A DNA stretch of 64,000 nucleotides from Tethya wilhelma (GCA_964030475.1 CAXIPT010000007.1:1467413-1531412), one strand, 5' to 3'. Shown: positions 21,487-34,261, counted from the stretch's first letter. Notes: a model not told the origin generated them from the sequence alone. Numbers and translations: made by a program.

Positions 21487-22797
21487 ATTATGACAAGTTG
21501 TAAAAATTTTAAAAAATTAGCAGTGTAGGAATGGGCAGTGCTGTAAAAAGTATTGGAACAAGGATGGTGCTAACCATTCAGATCAAGTAAATTAAAAAAT
21601 TGTATGCATTGCCTTGCATGAATGCTTGGAACTATATAATTATAAAGTAGCATTTCTAGCCATTAGTGCTGAGCCCAATGCATTTTACACATTGAGTGAA
21701 GAAATCAGTGAAAGAGTTACACACGGAAGCGGCAACTTTTTGAAAAAATGGTCCAAAAATCAATACTGAAATTTCATTGGTTGAAAATACGTCATTGGAA
21801 TGCAATTTGCGCTCCTATTTTCGCGTTGAGTCCAACGTACGCATAATTCTTCTTTGTTCGCAATTTCGGCACATGACTACTTCATTTTCATTTTTGATCC
21901 CTCATTGCTAATTGTCGTAAATGGTTCAAAGAATTCGAATGATCTGTATACTTGAATAGCTGATCAGTATGGATCACATACTAATGGTTCAAATTTCTAC
22001 CAATCTTATCATTTGGCTTAAAAGTGGAAAAAAACTATGGAAGGCAGGATTAAATTACTGGCCAAGACTTGGGTACAAAAAATGAAGTAGTCATGTGCCG
22101 AAATTGAGACCATCCTTGTTCCAATACTTTTTACAGCACTGCCCATTCCTACACTGCTAATTTTTTAAAATTTTTACAACTTGTTCATTCACTTTTTTCA
22201 ATACTACAGTGTGGAGACAATCAGAGACTGGTTAGTCCCTACAAAAAGCTTGAGTTATCTGAGTAGAAGCTACATTGTCTGCTAGGGTAGCTACTGCGCA
22301 TGCGCATTAAATGCCACGTGGATAATCAATGACCTTTGAACTCTAAAAGAAGCATGATGGCTACATTGAAGTACGTGAATTTATACTCTCAGTTTCAAAG
22401 CTTTCTAGTTTTTGTTTAGGCTTATTTGTGATTAAAACGAGTATCAAGGAATGTAGTACCTATGAAAAGAACTTACTTTGTGCTGTCAAAGTTGGCTCAA
22501 CGCATTCTGGTTCTCTGGAAATGCTTTTCAAGTAAGTCAGTTAGGAAGTAAGTACGTACGTAAGCAGAACAAAAATGGCACTATTGGGGCTTCCCACCAG
22601 CTCTCTCTACGAGTGCAGAGAAAAGTTTCTGTGAGTTTTAGGCCTTGCATGCAGTTGATAATCTGTCGGTGAGAGCCTCTGAGTAAGTTTTAAAACTCAA
22701 TTTTGTTTGGCTAGATTTTTATGATCATAAACATTTTGTATTGTGTCTATGGGACATTCGGCCCATTCCTACTATACGTACTACCGTACGTATGATA
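21487..22797. mobile_element. Composite inverted-repeat element, copy 3 (inverted, nested insert)
   Basis: It holds the same modules as copy 1 in reverse order. The right arm (about 22077-22190) matches the left arm (21487-21566 plus about 21863-21895). The left arm is split by about 295 bp of unrelated DNA (21567-21862). The 600-bp module follows to the TACGTACTACCGTACGTA end at about 22790, directly at the N gap. Confidence 0.75.
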
Positions 22798-22836
22798 NNN
22801 NNNNNNNNNNNNNNNNNNNNNNNNNNNNNNNNNNNN
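22798..22836. other. Assembly gap (39 N)
   Basis: A run of N at the outer end of a repeat element. The true distance between flanks is unknown. Confidence 0.99.
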
Positions 22837-22909
22837 ACCAAACATATTAAACATCATCAGATAGAAGAAAGACTGAACAACCTTAGAATGAGTTGGAAAA
22901 TTTAAAATA

Positions 22910-25765
22910 TCAATCATAGAAAAGAATATTCAAGAAAAACATGCAAATGATAGACAATTTTGGCCATTTTCCAATGTTGAAAGGTGTGACAAGCTGTGAA
23001 TTGTCAAAAATGATCACAAATTTCTTCATATGAATGTTTAGCTGTGTGGATATATTTATCTTGTCATTGTTTATAACTTCCAGTGGTTCTGCTGTTTTGA
23101 AAATCATACGTTGAAAATTGAGTAGATCTACTAACATCTTTTGCTCTTTAATTAACATGAAGCCACTATCAAGCACAATCGTATGCAGCTGTGTTGTTCC
23201 TCTTCCAATCTTATATAGAAGATATGTAACACCCCTTGATGTAAAACAGTTGTGCGTAATTGTTAATGTCTCCAAGAATCGATGATCACAAATTACATTT
23301 GCCAAGTGTTGTAGGCATGTATCATCAATTCTTGCTGCAATCAACTTTAGTACATAAATTTGTGATAGTTTGATTGCTTCCATCAACAAATTTTGTACCA
23401 AGCCATTAGTCAGTTGAAATCCAAATAATTCCATAGCATGAAGTCTTGGACATGTAATTAAAATGATAATGTGATTTAGATGACAGGGTTTAGGACAAGT
23501 TAATGATACAGCCCTGTGGTATTCATCTGTATACACTGTATGATATATTCCTTCTGTGACAAATTTTAGTGCAGCAGTTGAAACTCTTGTCAGAACAAGC
23601 TCATTGACACTGGTGTATTGTATCAAATCTTTAAGCAACTTTGCTGTATTGATACTGAAGTTGTCTACTGAAATGTATACTATATTTGTTGGTGGGCTTC
23701 CATCCTCAACTAGATACTCCAACCTGTCTACTACAAATTCACTGAATCTGTGTGGCCACTTTGTTAGAATTTCTTTAGCTTGATTTCGTTCATGGTGAAG
23801 CCTCAATTCCTTGACCAATACATGCAATGTTGTGTCACTTAGACAGTTATGTAAACTGAATAATGTATATAGTCTATTACCTATAAAGTACCCTACTGAT
23901 AAGCAATCTAAGCCATTTAAACTAAGATCAGATAGTGAGAAATAGTGTATTAATGGGTCTTCAGTTTCTGGAGTTGATTCAGGATTAATCATTAAACAAA
24001 GTTCTGGATTTTGTGTTTCATAAATGCAATTCAGGAGAGCAAGCAAAGTAAGTCGCCGATCACTGATGTCAAAATTTAGTAGGCGGCTTGAGATAAATGG
24101 TTTCTTTGTAAATTGCATGAGTTTTTGAAGTACAACTTTGTTTGAAAGTGATGTAAGACCAGCGTAAAAAGGGAGAACAGATCGAAGTGGCTCATTTTGA
24201 AGAATGTCTTGAATGGTTTCAGCTTGCTCGTCATCTTTCATCCCCACTATATGTACAGCTGCCAGAAATTCTTGTAGTTGTAAATGCAGGAAGCTGTATC
24301 TGTGATTGCAGCCGAAGGCTGTAAACTGCTGATGAAGTTGCAGAAAACCCATTGCTATATCTGTTGGATCGTGTAGATCACATCTTTGTAGCATATCTTT
24401 CTCAATGATTCTACTATGCTGTTTGAATGCTAGGAATGCTAACTTACAATTAGCTGAAAATTTTGGTGAATATGCCTCAGGAATATCAGAAAATTCCTTA
24501 ATTTCTGGGCATTTTTCTCCTGCGTGTTCTATGTGTCGAATTAGCAAGTTTAAAACAAGGGGTTTGAATAAGCCAGTGCTAGTTTTTGGAAGATTATGTC
24601 TGAAGTGACTATAAAGGTGAACCAAGATTGTAGCATTGAGTGGAAGACTACAAAGACCAACTAATTGTGGATTGATCTTGAAAGTTTCTTCAATCTCTTT
24701 CCTGAGTTCTGGCTGAGTGTCATTTAAGCTTGCATCCAAAAATTCATCCAATTTCATTTGTTCAAATCCAGTTGTACGTATGCGGGCCGTGAGGAGGGGT
24801 GCTAAAGTAAGAGCATGATGGATCTCTGGACGAGCTGTCATCAGTATGCTGCATTTGCTTAGAGCTTGTTGTCCACTACCAGCAATAAAACGATAGAAGA
24901 AGCATTTTTGGTCCCAAGATCCAGAAAATTCATCACAGGCATCAAGTAAAAAGCAAACCTCTTCCCCATCTTTCTCTTCTATAGCCTCAGCTACTGCCTC
25001 TCTCATCTTCTTACTGGAGTGAGGAATTATATCAGCCAAACATTTTGCTGAAGCTATGTCTGGATCATTTAGTGACACGTGGATGAGCAGCTGAATATGA
25101 CTAAATAGCTCACCAGCTGCCCATTTTTTGCAAGAGTGCCATGATAGTGTTGTTTTTCCAGATCCAGCAACACCTTCCACAAGTAACACTTTCCGTTTTG
25201 CTTGATCGTTTCCAGCAAGAAAAACGTCTTCAAGCTTAATTGGTTTGGCCTTTTCTTTTTGTTCCCTTTTTTCATCCAGTTGCTCATCTTTGATTGGGAC
25301 GTCAAACAGGGATAGGTCAATGTAGGACTGGATAGCAGAGAATGGCCATTGTGTACATGATGGGTGTCTAAAAGAATCTGAAGCACTGTACAGTTCCTTA
25401 AGGTATGATTGAAACCTTCCAAAGGCATCATATTGTGAATAACTGTTCTCAGGAAGATGCAGGAGTAACCTCTGAAGCTTTTCAGCTAGATCAGGGCTAC
25501 CTACTGTGCAGAGAACTTCTATAAGGCATTGATTTGTGGGCTTCAAATTTCTTTTCTTCCATTCAAAGAGCATGTTTTGAGCCTGAACATAGAGGTCTTT
25601 ATGATCAGCTTTTATGCTCTCTATTTCAGGGGGACCCAATCCCAGTAGTGGTGCACATCTTTCCCACTTTATCAGGTCAAGACCGAGATGACCAATGTGT
25701 TTGTCACTTACCTTAGATTTCAAAAGTCCAGATGGAATGGTTTCAATAATATCATTAGCGGCCAT
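22910..25765 (-). CDS. NLR-C: intact Death-NACHT-LRR receptor
   Basis: This is a single frame of 951 aa from the ATG at 25765 (MAANDIIETIPSGLL). The upstream ATG at 25828 would add 21 residues not shared with paralogues. Residues 1-90 are the Death-like fold with LGLDLIKWERCAPLLGLGP. The shared linker has HPSCTQWPFSAIQSYIDL. Walker A GVAGSGKTT lies near residue 200 and Walker B FLLDACDE near 275. The helical region has LQEFLAAVHIVGM. The LRR region is the most divergent and longest of the array, and ends in a hydrophobic Phe/Leu-rich tail. The LRR differences suggest a different ligand from NLR-B. Its 3' end lies close to the N gap. Confidence 0.92.
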   Translation of the reverse strand: MAANDIIETIPSGLLKSKVSDKHIGHLGLDLIKWERCAPLLGLGPPEIESIKADHKDLYVQAQNMLFEWKKRNLKPTNQCLIEVLCTVGSPDLAEKLQRLLLHLPENSYSQYDAFGRFQSYLKELYSASDSFRHPSCTQWPFSAIQSYIDLSLFDVPIKDEQLDEKREQKEKAKPIKLEDVFLAGNDQAKRKVLLVEGVAGSGKTTLSWHSCKKWAAGELFSHIQLLIHVSLNDPDIASAKCLADIIPHSSKKMREAVAEAIEEKDGEEVCFLLDACDEFSGSWDQKCFFYRFIAGSGQQALSKCSILMTARPEIHHALTLAPLLTARIRTTGFEQMKLDEFLDASLNDTQPELRKEIEETFKINPQLVGLCSLPLNATILVHLYSHFRHNLPKTSTGLFKPLVLNLLIRHIEHAGEKCPEIKEFSDIPEAYSPKFSANCKLAFLAFKQHSRIIEKDMLQRCDLHDPTDIAMGFLQLHQQFTAFGCNHRYSFLHLQLQEFLAAVHIVGMKDDEQAETIQDILQNEPLRSVLPFYAGLTSLSNKVVLQKLMQFTKKPFISSRLLNFDISDRRLTLLALLNCIYETQNPELCLMINPESTPETEDPLIHYFSLSDLSLNGLDCLSVGYFIGNRLYTLFSLHNCLSDTTLHVLVKELRLHHERNQAKEILTKWPHRFSEFVVDRLEYLVEDGSPPTNIVYISVDNFSINTAKLLKDLIQYTSVNELVLTRVSTAALKFVTEGIYHTVYTDEYHRAVSLTCPKPCHLNHIIILITCPRLHAMELFGFQLTNGLVQNLLMEAIKLSQIYVLKLIAARIDDTCLQHLANVICDHRFLETLTITHNCFTSRGVTYLLYKIGRGTTQLHTIVLDSGFMLIKEQKMLVDLLNFQRMIFKTAEPLEVINNDKINISTQLNIHMKKFVIIFDNSQLVTPFNIGKWPKLSIICMFFLNILFYD

Positions 25766-26237
25766 ATTGCAAACTTGTGTACATGTACGTATGGAATCGA
25801 CTATTTCAAGAATTATAACTTTCAGCAAAATTCCTTGGCCTATTGTACGTATAGCCTATAGAGTTGGAGAAATACATTACTCTATGTCATGCAGACTGAA
25901 TTGAACAAATAAGCGATTAGAAACTTACTTAAACATGTTATAGAATCACTTCTTTAGACTATAGTAGTTGCAATTGCCAGCAGTATATGATTTTGAATTA
26001 GTGTGCCACACCCATGCATTTTGAAATCGTGAATATTGTCCGTGCTTGCTGATAAAAATCAGCACATGTGCTCACATGCAGTGTAGTTGTTTATTCATAA
26101 CTTGAATCATAAGCATACAACTAGTATATGCAATTATGCATGTCCAGAATACATATTTTCTTTGAATAAAAAAACGATAACCAGTTTTATGGCATGACAA
26201 TTGTAATAATTACGCACATGCTTCAAGCACATTTTTA

Positions 26238-28952
26238 CTATACAATATTGTGCAATAGGCTAGGAGGTAGTAATCCCATAGTATCAACAGTGTCCAATAT
26301 TTGTCGTTCAGCCTCTTTACTTCCTCTCAATACATATAATTGTGGTCTACTAAGCCATATACGTATCACGTTAATAAATGTAACTAATGAAATATGATCT
26401 TCATTAATTAAATTATCCATTTTCCCCTCATATGATAGAGTCAGCAGCCTTAAAAGGGAATTAGAGAGTAGTTGCTGTAGTAAGTATGTTAGAGCATTTT
26501 GTGAGTAAATGTTTTCCGAGATATCTAATTCTTCAAGGTATTTGTGATCTTTGATTGCATCAGCCAAAAGTTTTATGGCATAATCATCAAGTCCACACAT
26601 GACCAGTTCAAGCACAGAGATTGTTGATAGTTTGACTGCTTCTACCATCAAACAAATGGATTTATTCTCTGGATAATACTCCCTTACACATAATGAATGA
26701 AGGTTACGGCATGATAGCATCACGATAAAATAATTTATTGCACAGGGCCTGAGCCCCGCCAGCTCTATACACCGACGACCAGAGCTGTGAAGTACTCCTT
26801 CTGTGAGATTTTTTAGAATACTATCTGTACAGGCTAAACCTGGTGTTAATATAGACAGATATACCTGATATACACACTCAACTAAGTCCTGTAGGAGTTT
26901 GGCTGTCTCAGCACTTATGAAACCAATCATAAGCATAAGCTTGTTGCTGGGGCTGATTGGTTTCTTTGTGTGTAACTTCAACTGTTTGATCATGACAATC
27001 AATCCAAAGTCACTGCAGCATGTTCCTAGCAAATCAAGGCACATCTTGGATGTATTTGCAAAAAAGAAACCCAATGATGAGTAATCTAATGGTGTCTTAC
27101 TCAGTCCTAACAGACTTGCATAATATTTGTAAACAGTATACTCTTTGTTTGGTGTAGGTGGTTTAACTAGCTTGCAGAGGTCTGGTTTCTGTGTTTCATG
27201 AATACAGTTGAAAAGAGCTAACAAAGGAAGACGTCTATCTCCAGATCTAGAGGGATTCCTTTTAAGCTCTTCCATGATTGAAATTTGATCCAAATGATTA
27301 TCAGTGACCTTTAGCAACACATCTAGTGCATCGTTGTTTGAGAGCCCAGTGAGTCCAGCATAAAATCGGAGCACAGGACTGAGAGTGTTTGTTTGAAGTA
27401 TACTTTCAACTGTTTGAACCTGCTCATGGTCAGTCATATGTTGTATGTGTACAGCTGCCAGAAACTCTTGTAGTGACAAATGTAAGAAGCTACATCGATA
27501 ACTGGAACCAAAAGCTGTCAACTGCTGGTGAAGTTGAAGAAAACCCATTGCATCTTTTGTTTTGCCTAGACCATGTGTTTTCAATGTCTGTTCACTGAAG
27601 ACTCGGGTATGGTTCATATATTCTGAGAATGCTAACTTACAAACTGCATTGAACTTCAGCAAGATATCTTCAGGAAGTGCCAAAAATTCCCAAATCTCTG
27701 GGTGTTCTTTCTATGTGGGTTGTATGTATCGAAGAAGCAGGTTCAAAACGAGTGGTTTGAACAGTCCAGTTGTGGTTGAGGGCAGGTTGTCTTTCAGGAA
27801 GTTGTAAAGATGGACTAAAATGGCTGCATTGATTGGAAGACTGCAAAGACCTTCCAACTCTGGATTTATCTTGAGAGTTTCGGCCACTTCTTTTCTAAGC
27901 ACCTCATCACTGCTTAAGCTTAAGTCAAGATATGTTTCAAACTTTGAACTCTCAAATCCTTCAATGCGAACATGAGCTGTAAGCAAGTGTCTTATGGATT
28001 TTTGATGTATTTCTGGACGAGCAGCTAACACTACACTACATGTCTTAAGTGCATTCCGACCTTTGCCTTCTATAAATCGATAGAGAAAGCTATCCCACAA
28101 AGCTGAGGGAGCTTCATCACAAGCGTCAAAAAAGAAACAAACTCCTCCTCCATCTTTATCTTCTATAGCCTCAGCTACTGCCTCTCTCATCTTCTTGCTT
28201 GGGTGAGGAATAATGTCAGCTAAACATTTTGCTGAAGCTATGTCTGGATCATTCAGCGACACGTGGATGAGCAGCTGAATATCTTTAAAAAGCTCACCAG
28301 CTGCCCATTTTTTGCAAGAGTGCCATGATAATGTTGTTTTTCCAGCCCCAGCAACCCCTTCCAGAAGTAGTAGCTTCCATTTTGCTTGATCATTTCTAGA
28401 AAGGAAAATGTTTTCAAGCTTAATTGGCTTGGCTGAAACTTGTTGCTCTCTCTTTTTTCCCTTATCTGGCTCATTTTTTATAGGGACATCAAACAGGGAC
28501 AGGTCAATGTAGGACTGGATAGCAGAGAATGGCCATTGTGTACATGATGGGTGTCTAAATGAATCCGAAACAGTGTACAGCTCCTTAAGGTAAGATTGAA
28601 AGCTGCTAAAAGCATCTTGTTGTGAAGTACTGCCATCAGGAATATGCAGGAGTAACCTCTGAAGCTTTTCAGCAAGATCTTGTCTTCTTACTGAGCTGAA
28701 AACTACTATAAGGCGGTGATTTGTGGCCTTGAATGCTTCTATTTCTTTCCATCGAATGAGTGATTTTTGAGCCTGAACTACAACACTCTTGTGATCTTCT
28801 TTGATGCTATCTATGTCTGACTGTTTCAGTTTGAGAACAGGTGCATATTCCTCCCACTCTTTCATTTGAAAGCCAAGTAGGCCAATATGTTCATCACTTA
28901 CCTTAGATTCTAACAGTTGAGATGGAATGGTTTTGATAATATTGGCAGCCAT
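26238..28952 (-). pseudogene. NLR-D: full-length NLR with one in-frame stop
   Basis: The frame runs 905 codons from the ATG at 28952 and is interrupted only by TAG at 27711-27713 (codon 414), where NLR-A has AAG (Lys) in the same context. Death, linker, NACHT (Walker A GVAGAGKTT, Walker B FFFDACDE), helical region and LRRs are all otherwise intact and in frame. The stop falls after NACHT, so translation would give a Death-NACHT protein of 413 aa without LRRs. It may be a recent null allele, a sequencing error, or a natural short form. The lack of other damage argues that any inactivation is recent. Confidence 0.85.
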
Positions 28953-29413
28953 TCACTGAGGCACTTCAAGTTAGTTAATTGTATAGTTATACCTATATGT
29001 ATGTGTACTAGTGCAACCAGCCTGATCCTGAGTGTTTTCACACACTCACCTCACACAAATCAATCTTTGAAAAGAGTCCTGGCTTAGGTCTTTCAGTGGT
29101 AAAAGTTAAGTTAAACCTTTATTGAGACTGACAGGTACTGATCATGAGCGCTTCTCAAGGAATATAGCCAGTGGCGAATTAAATCACACTGCATGTATAA
29201 TGAAAGAAAACATTGTACTCATGCTAACTAGTATTCGTCAGAAAGGTACAACATTGGTAAGTTGTTTTGCTTACACGTTTGTTGTATGGATACCAATCCT
29301 CATCCAGACTTGTGTATGTCGATGCATAATAAACTTTGAACTCTTGGGTGATTGTGGGCAACACCCACATTATACTTAGTAGTCGTGAATAATATTATGT
29401 GGTTTTAAAAATA
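28953..29413. other. NLR-D upstream region
   Basis: No gene is seen. A GTGGGCAACACCC motif followed by a TCGTGAATAATATTATGTGG-type block lies at about 29350-29405. It resembles blocks upstream of other NLR genes. Confidence 0.5.
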
Positions 29414-29581
29414 CGCCGTGGCTAGAGTACCGGTAGTCTGTATACTTTCCTATTGCTTTTGTATTGCAGAATTACGTAATATACAGTATCCGGATTTTGC
29501 CGGTGCTGCATTAAAGTACCGGCACCATTGACTGCAATATATTTAGCTTAGTTTACGGTGACCGGTACTCTAGCCACAGCG
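29414..29581. mobile_element. MITE with TIRs and 9-bp target duplication
   Basis: The ends CGCCGTGGCTAGAGTACCGG and CCGGTACTCTAGCCACAGCG are imperfect inverted repeats of about 22 bp. The flanks carry the perfect direct repeat TTAAAAATA at 29405-29413 and 29582-29590, consistent with a target-site duplication. The element is only 168 bp and has no coding capacity. Confidence 0.85.
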
Positions 29582-29719
29582 TTAAAAATATTACATGCAC
29601 ATCAAGACCATAATTATGTCAAGACATAACACACATAATTATGTATACACAACTTAGTTGTTTTTCATAGGTAGCCAACCATGCATGCATATACTCAATA
29701 GGGGATTGAGATCAGAGTA

Positions 29720-29788
29720 TAGCCTCATCCCCAGGCCCCTCCTTCCTTATTTTTTGAGGAGGGAGGAAGGGGCCTGGAGACGAGGCTA
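29720..29788. repeat. Long GC-rich hairpin
   Basis: TAGCCTCATCCCCAGGCCCC on the left pairs with GGGGCCTGGAGACGAGGCTA on the right, around a short T-rich loop. The stem is about 30 bp with few mismatches. A related CCTCATTCCCAGGCC hairpin lies in a RAD9 intron at 62501-62641, so this is a dispersed family. The rest of 29789-30324 shows no gene. Confidence 0.75.
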
Positions 29789-30324
29789 GTTGGAGTATAT
29801 AAGGTTTGCATCTCCAAATATGACATGTACTGGTGCATGTGTTGCTCTAGCTATATACCATGGCTATAGCTCTATAGCTATAGAAGTGAAAATCCACTGT
29901 ATCAACTATATCGGTACTTAAGTATACTACGCCTCCCTTAATTTTACTTGAATCAGATGTTTAATATTGTATTATAATGTATTAAAATGGCCAGAACCCC
30001 CACAATTAATTTAAAGTGACACTGTGCATCCATGCACATATATAGTTAATTGTTATTATGTGAGTATCAACAAATGCGCAGTACATTGTCATGAAACATC
30101 GCGATTTCTTGCGACTATAGTACTGATACAGTTCCTTTAATGAATTCAACACTTATATAAAATTTTTATACAATATCCATTTAAATAATTTAATATTTAA
30201 TAATTAAATTGTGCCCATAATAATTATAACATACATCATTGAATAGCATGTTCACATTTTTCACTGTGCTGATAACAAACGAGCCAAACTACACTGTAAC
30301 TGAAATGATCACATGTACACACAC

Positions 30325-33020
30325 TTAATTCCGTTTGTGTAACTGAGGATTCTGAAAAAGAGTTTTTACATAGTTATGTAATATTGAATCTCTTTTCCAA
30401 TCCCGAAGATGCATTTCAGGTGTAAATGGACGAAAGAGTGGTCTGTTTTGTTGCATACGCTTCGTACATATCTGCTCAATAAGTCCAATTTGATTGTTGT
30501 TAAGCTTGTCTACTTTCAGTGTTTGTAAAACTTCATTGCTATGAAGCTGCTCAAGAAAACTAGTTAGCGAAGTTGAACCATACAAGTTTTTGCAAATAAG
30601 CAGCTGTTTTAGATCTTGGTGATCAGAAACAGCGTTTGCCAAATATGATAAGCCAGCATCGTTTATTTGGCAGTTTTCTAAGCTTAATCTACAAATAGTT
30701 GACAATTTTAGTGCCTCAGAAAATAAATACATCACTTGTCCGATTCTGTTACAGTCTAGATAGAGTTCTTGAAGGTTTTTTGCTGTGACTAGCAGTAAGA
30801 TCAGATAGTGTATATGTGATTGGTTTATGTTTGAGTCTGCCAAATTTATAGTGTCAAAGTTTGAGTTGCTCTGTAGTCCCTCAATAGTGGTAGTAATAAG
30901 TTCTTTTGGTGAGTTCCAACAGTGACAAATTCCTATTCCTTTTGTTATTTGCATCAAATCTTTCAGTAGTGGCAGGGATTGTTTACTTATTGCATTCCAG
31001 GACAACTGAATGTAGTTTGTAGATACTGCATTCCTTGAATTATGGCTCTGTATCATCTGTCTAACAAGAGCTTGAAAGCCAGCATCACCTATTGAACAAT
31101 AAATGAGTTCCAGCCACTGATTAGATGTATGGCCTAAGAAGAAACCTATGGACAAGCAGTCAAGTGGGTTTAGAGAAAGACCAAACAATGAAATTGCTTT
31201 ACTCCCATCAGGAATTGATTTGCTAGGAAGGATTTCGTCAACCAAGCGAGGGAGTTGTGTCTCATAAATACAGTTAATAAGAGACAGAAACAAACGTCGT
31301 CTATCACTTGCATTGGTGGGACACTTGGATATTGCTTCCATAATGCTATAACTTTCTAAAGGTTTCTCTGTAACTTCCATTAGCAATTTAAAGGCACTTC
31401 TGTTACAAAGACGAGTGAGTCCCGCATAAAATGGAAGCACAGGACTGAGAGGTTTAGTTTCAAGAGTCTTTTGAACTGATTTTACTTGCTCATGCTTACT
31501 CATTTGTTGTATGTGTACAGCTGCCAGAAACTCTTGCATTGACAAGTGTAAGAAACTATATCGAGAACTTTGACCAAATGGTGTCAGCTGCTGGTGAAGT
31601 TGCACAAATCCCATAGCATCTTCTACGCTGCTTAAATCACACCTTTTCAACACAGCTTTCTTAATGATTCTACTACTTTGCTCAAATGTCAGGAATGCTA
31701 GCTTACAGACAGCTGCGAATTTTGGTGAGTATAGTTCAGGAATATTAGAAAACTCCTTGATTTCTGGGCAATTATTTTCTTTATGCTCTATGTGTCGAAT
31801 TAGCAAGTTTAAAACAAGTGGTTTGAACAAATCAGTAGTGGTTTTGGAAGATTATCTCTGAAGTGACTATAAAGGTAAACCAAGATTGTAGCATTGAGCG
31901 GAAGACTACAAATACTGATCAATTCTGGATTAAGTTCAAATTTTTCTGCTATTTCCTTCCTTAGTTGAGGATTTTCACTTAAACTTGCATCTAAGAATTC
32001 ACCTAATTTCACTTGTTCAAAGCCTGCAATACGTACATGAGCTGTAAGAAGTGGAGTTACTGAAAAAGCATCATGTATTTCAGGACGAGCAGTGATTACT
32101 ATACTACACCAAGGAAGAGTTGATAGCCCCATTCCAGCAACAAAGCGATACAAAAAGCTGCTCTGATTCCAAGAACCAGGAAATTCATCACAGGCATCAA
32201 ACCAAAAGCAAACTCCTTTCCCAGTTTTCTTTTCTATAGCCCTAGCTACATCTATTCTAAAATCTTTATCTGGATGAGGAATAATATCGGCTAAGCAAGT
32301 TGCTGAAGCTATGTCTGGATCATTTAGTGACACGTGAATCAACAATCTAATTTGTTCGAAAAGATCACCAGCTGCCCATTTTTTGCACGAATGCCACGAT
32401 AGTGTTGTCTTTCCAGATCCAGCTACTCCTTCCAAAAGCAACACTTTTCGTTTAGCTTGATCATTTCCAGCAAGGAAAATGCTTTCTAGCTTGAATGGTT
32501 TGACCTCTTTGTTTTGCTCTCTCTTCTTATCTGATGGCTCATTTTTTATTGGGACATCAAACAGGGATAGGTCAATGTAGGACTGGATAGCAGAGAATGG
32601 CCATTGTGTATATGATGGGTGTCTAAAAGAATCTGAAGCAGTGTACAGCTCCTTAAGGTATGATTGGAAGCTGCTAAAAGCATCTTGTTGTGAAGTACTG
32701 TCATCGGGAAGATGCAGGAGTAACCTCTGAAGCTTTTCAGCAAGATCTTGTCTTCTTACTGTGCAGAGAACTATTATAAGGCGGTGATTTGTGGCCTTGA
32801 ATGCTTGTTTTTTCTTCCATTTAAAGAGCATGTTTTGAGCTTGGACATCAGTTTCTTCATGATCAGATTTAATAGTTTCTATTTCACTCAGACCTAACCC
32901 AAATAGTGGTGCACACCTTTCCCATTGTTTCATGTCAAGACCAAGTTGACCAATGTGTTCGTCACTTACCTTATCTTCCAAAAATTGAGATGGAATAGTT
33001 TTGATAATATTAGCGGCCAT
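30325..33020 (-). pseudogene. NLR-E: full-length NLR with a single-base frameshift
   Basis: Codons from the ATG at 33020 encode Death, linker, NACHT (Walker A GVAGSGKTT, Walker B FWFDACDE) and part of the helical region. The frame then shifts near 31843. There NLR-B has five T in the plus-strand sequence and this copy has four. The second frame runs intact through the helical region and LRRs to 30325. Without the shift the gene would encode about 898 aa. The lesion sits in a homopolymer, so a sequencing error is as likely as real inactivation. Unlike its neighbours, the DIIPH block is followed by PDKDFRIDVARAIE instead of KKMREAVAEAIE. Confidence 0.85.
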
Positions 33021-34261
33021 ATTGCAGCAATGCTAATGTGTGTACATATGGAATCAATTATTGCAGACACAATCTTCTAGTGTTATAGCCTAGTATAGAA
33101 CGAGAGAGACACAAGTGTAAAACTATATATATGCCACAATTGACTCAATGAACAACAAACTTACATAAAGTGCCCTCTTTAGTTTCTGTTAGTACTGCGA
33201 GTATGTGATGTTTTCTTTTGAATCAATGTGCCACACCCATGCATATTTTGAAATTGTGAATATTGTCCACGCATCTAAAATCAGCACACACATAATAATT
33301 GTTTATTCATAAGCAACTACATGCATGATGTAACATGTAACTTATTGTCCTAAATACATCAATTATACTTCCTGTGAAGAAGGAATTAAAGTGTGTAGAA
33401 AAATGATACAAGCTAGCATGCATGTAGAGTAATAACTACTCAGTGCTTCAAGCACATCATTACTACATGACATAATTATTTTAATGACATTTACTGTATT
33501 CTTCCCAAATATGTATGATAGATGATTGAATATAGGCACTATAAAGCTTTATATAGTGGGTAAATTTGGCAGGCTGAAAATTTGCTGAATTCCCATTAAA
33601 TTTTAGCATTATTGGTGATTTATTTCCGCACGCTGCATAGTTTGTATGCATGTATGTCCATATTAAATCGTTTGTTTAATTTGGCAATTTGAAGAATAAT
33701 TATCAAGTAAACAGTTATAATGTTGCTGGAAATGATCAATTACTTTGTAATCTATAATGTTTGCACCAAACTTTTTCAAATTTGTTAAATGATAGTGATT
33801 GTCAATGAGTTACACCCCAATATTTTGTCATCATGAATAACATTAATAATTGTGAGGCTCACAAACAAAACATTTTTAAGATAAAATCAGCACATGTACA
33901 CACCCACACACATATTAATTCTAAGTAATAATTGCATGTACAAACATAATTATATGCATGACATTTTTCAAATTCCAGATATTACAGCTATATATAGCAG
34001 CTTCTCTACCGTGACATGATAATTAAATTGAGCCAAAACAACAACAAAAAAAAACGTCAAAAACAAAAGCATGCATACAACATAAGTAATACAATAATAA
34101 TAAGTTTGGATTAATGAGTACCTGTTTCTATTAGGCATTTCAAAATACTTAGTAATTGTAATAAAATAAAGTACTTAATAAAAAACGGAAGATTAAGAGT
34201 CTGAGAGATATAAGTGGTCAAGGTTGAATCACTGGATAATGACGATCAATTGGATTAGTTA
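33021..34261. other. NLR-E upstream region and repeats
   Basis: No gene is seen. The segment near 33160-33310 resembles the upstream region of NLR-C (near 25925-26095), including GTGCCACACCCATGCAT. A GGGTAAATTTGGCAGGCT repeat lies at about 33560-33690 and recurs in a TRAF-2 intron. Confidence 0.55.
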
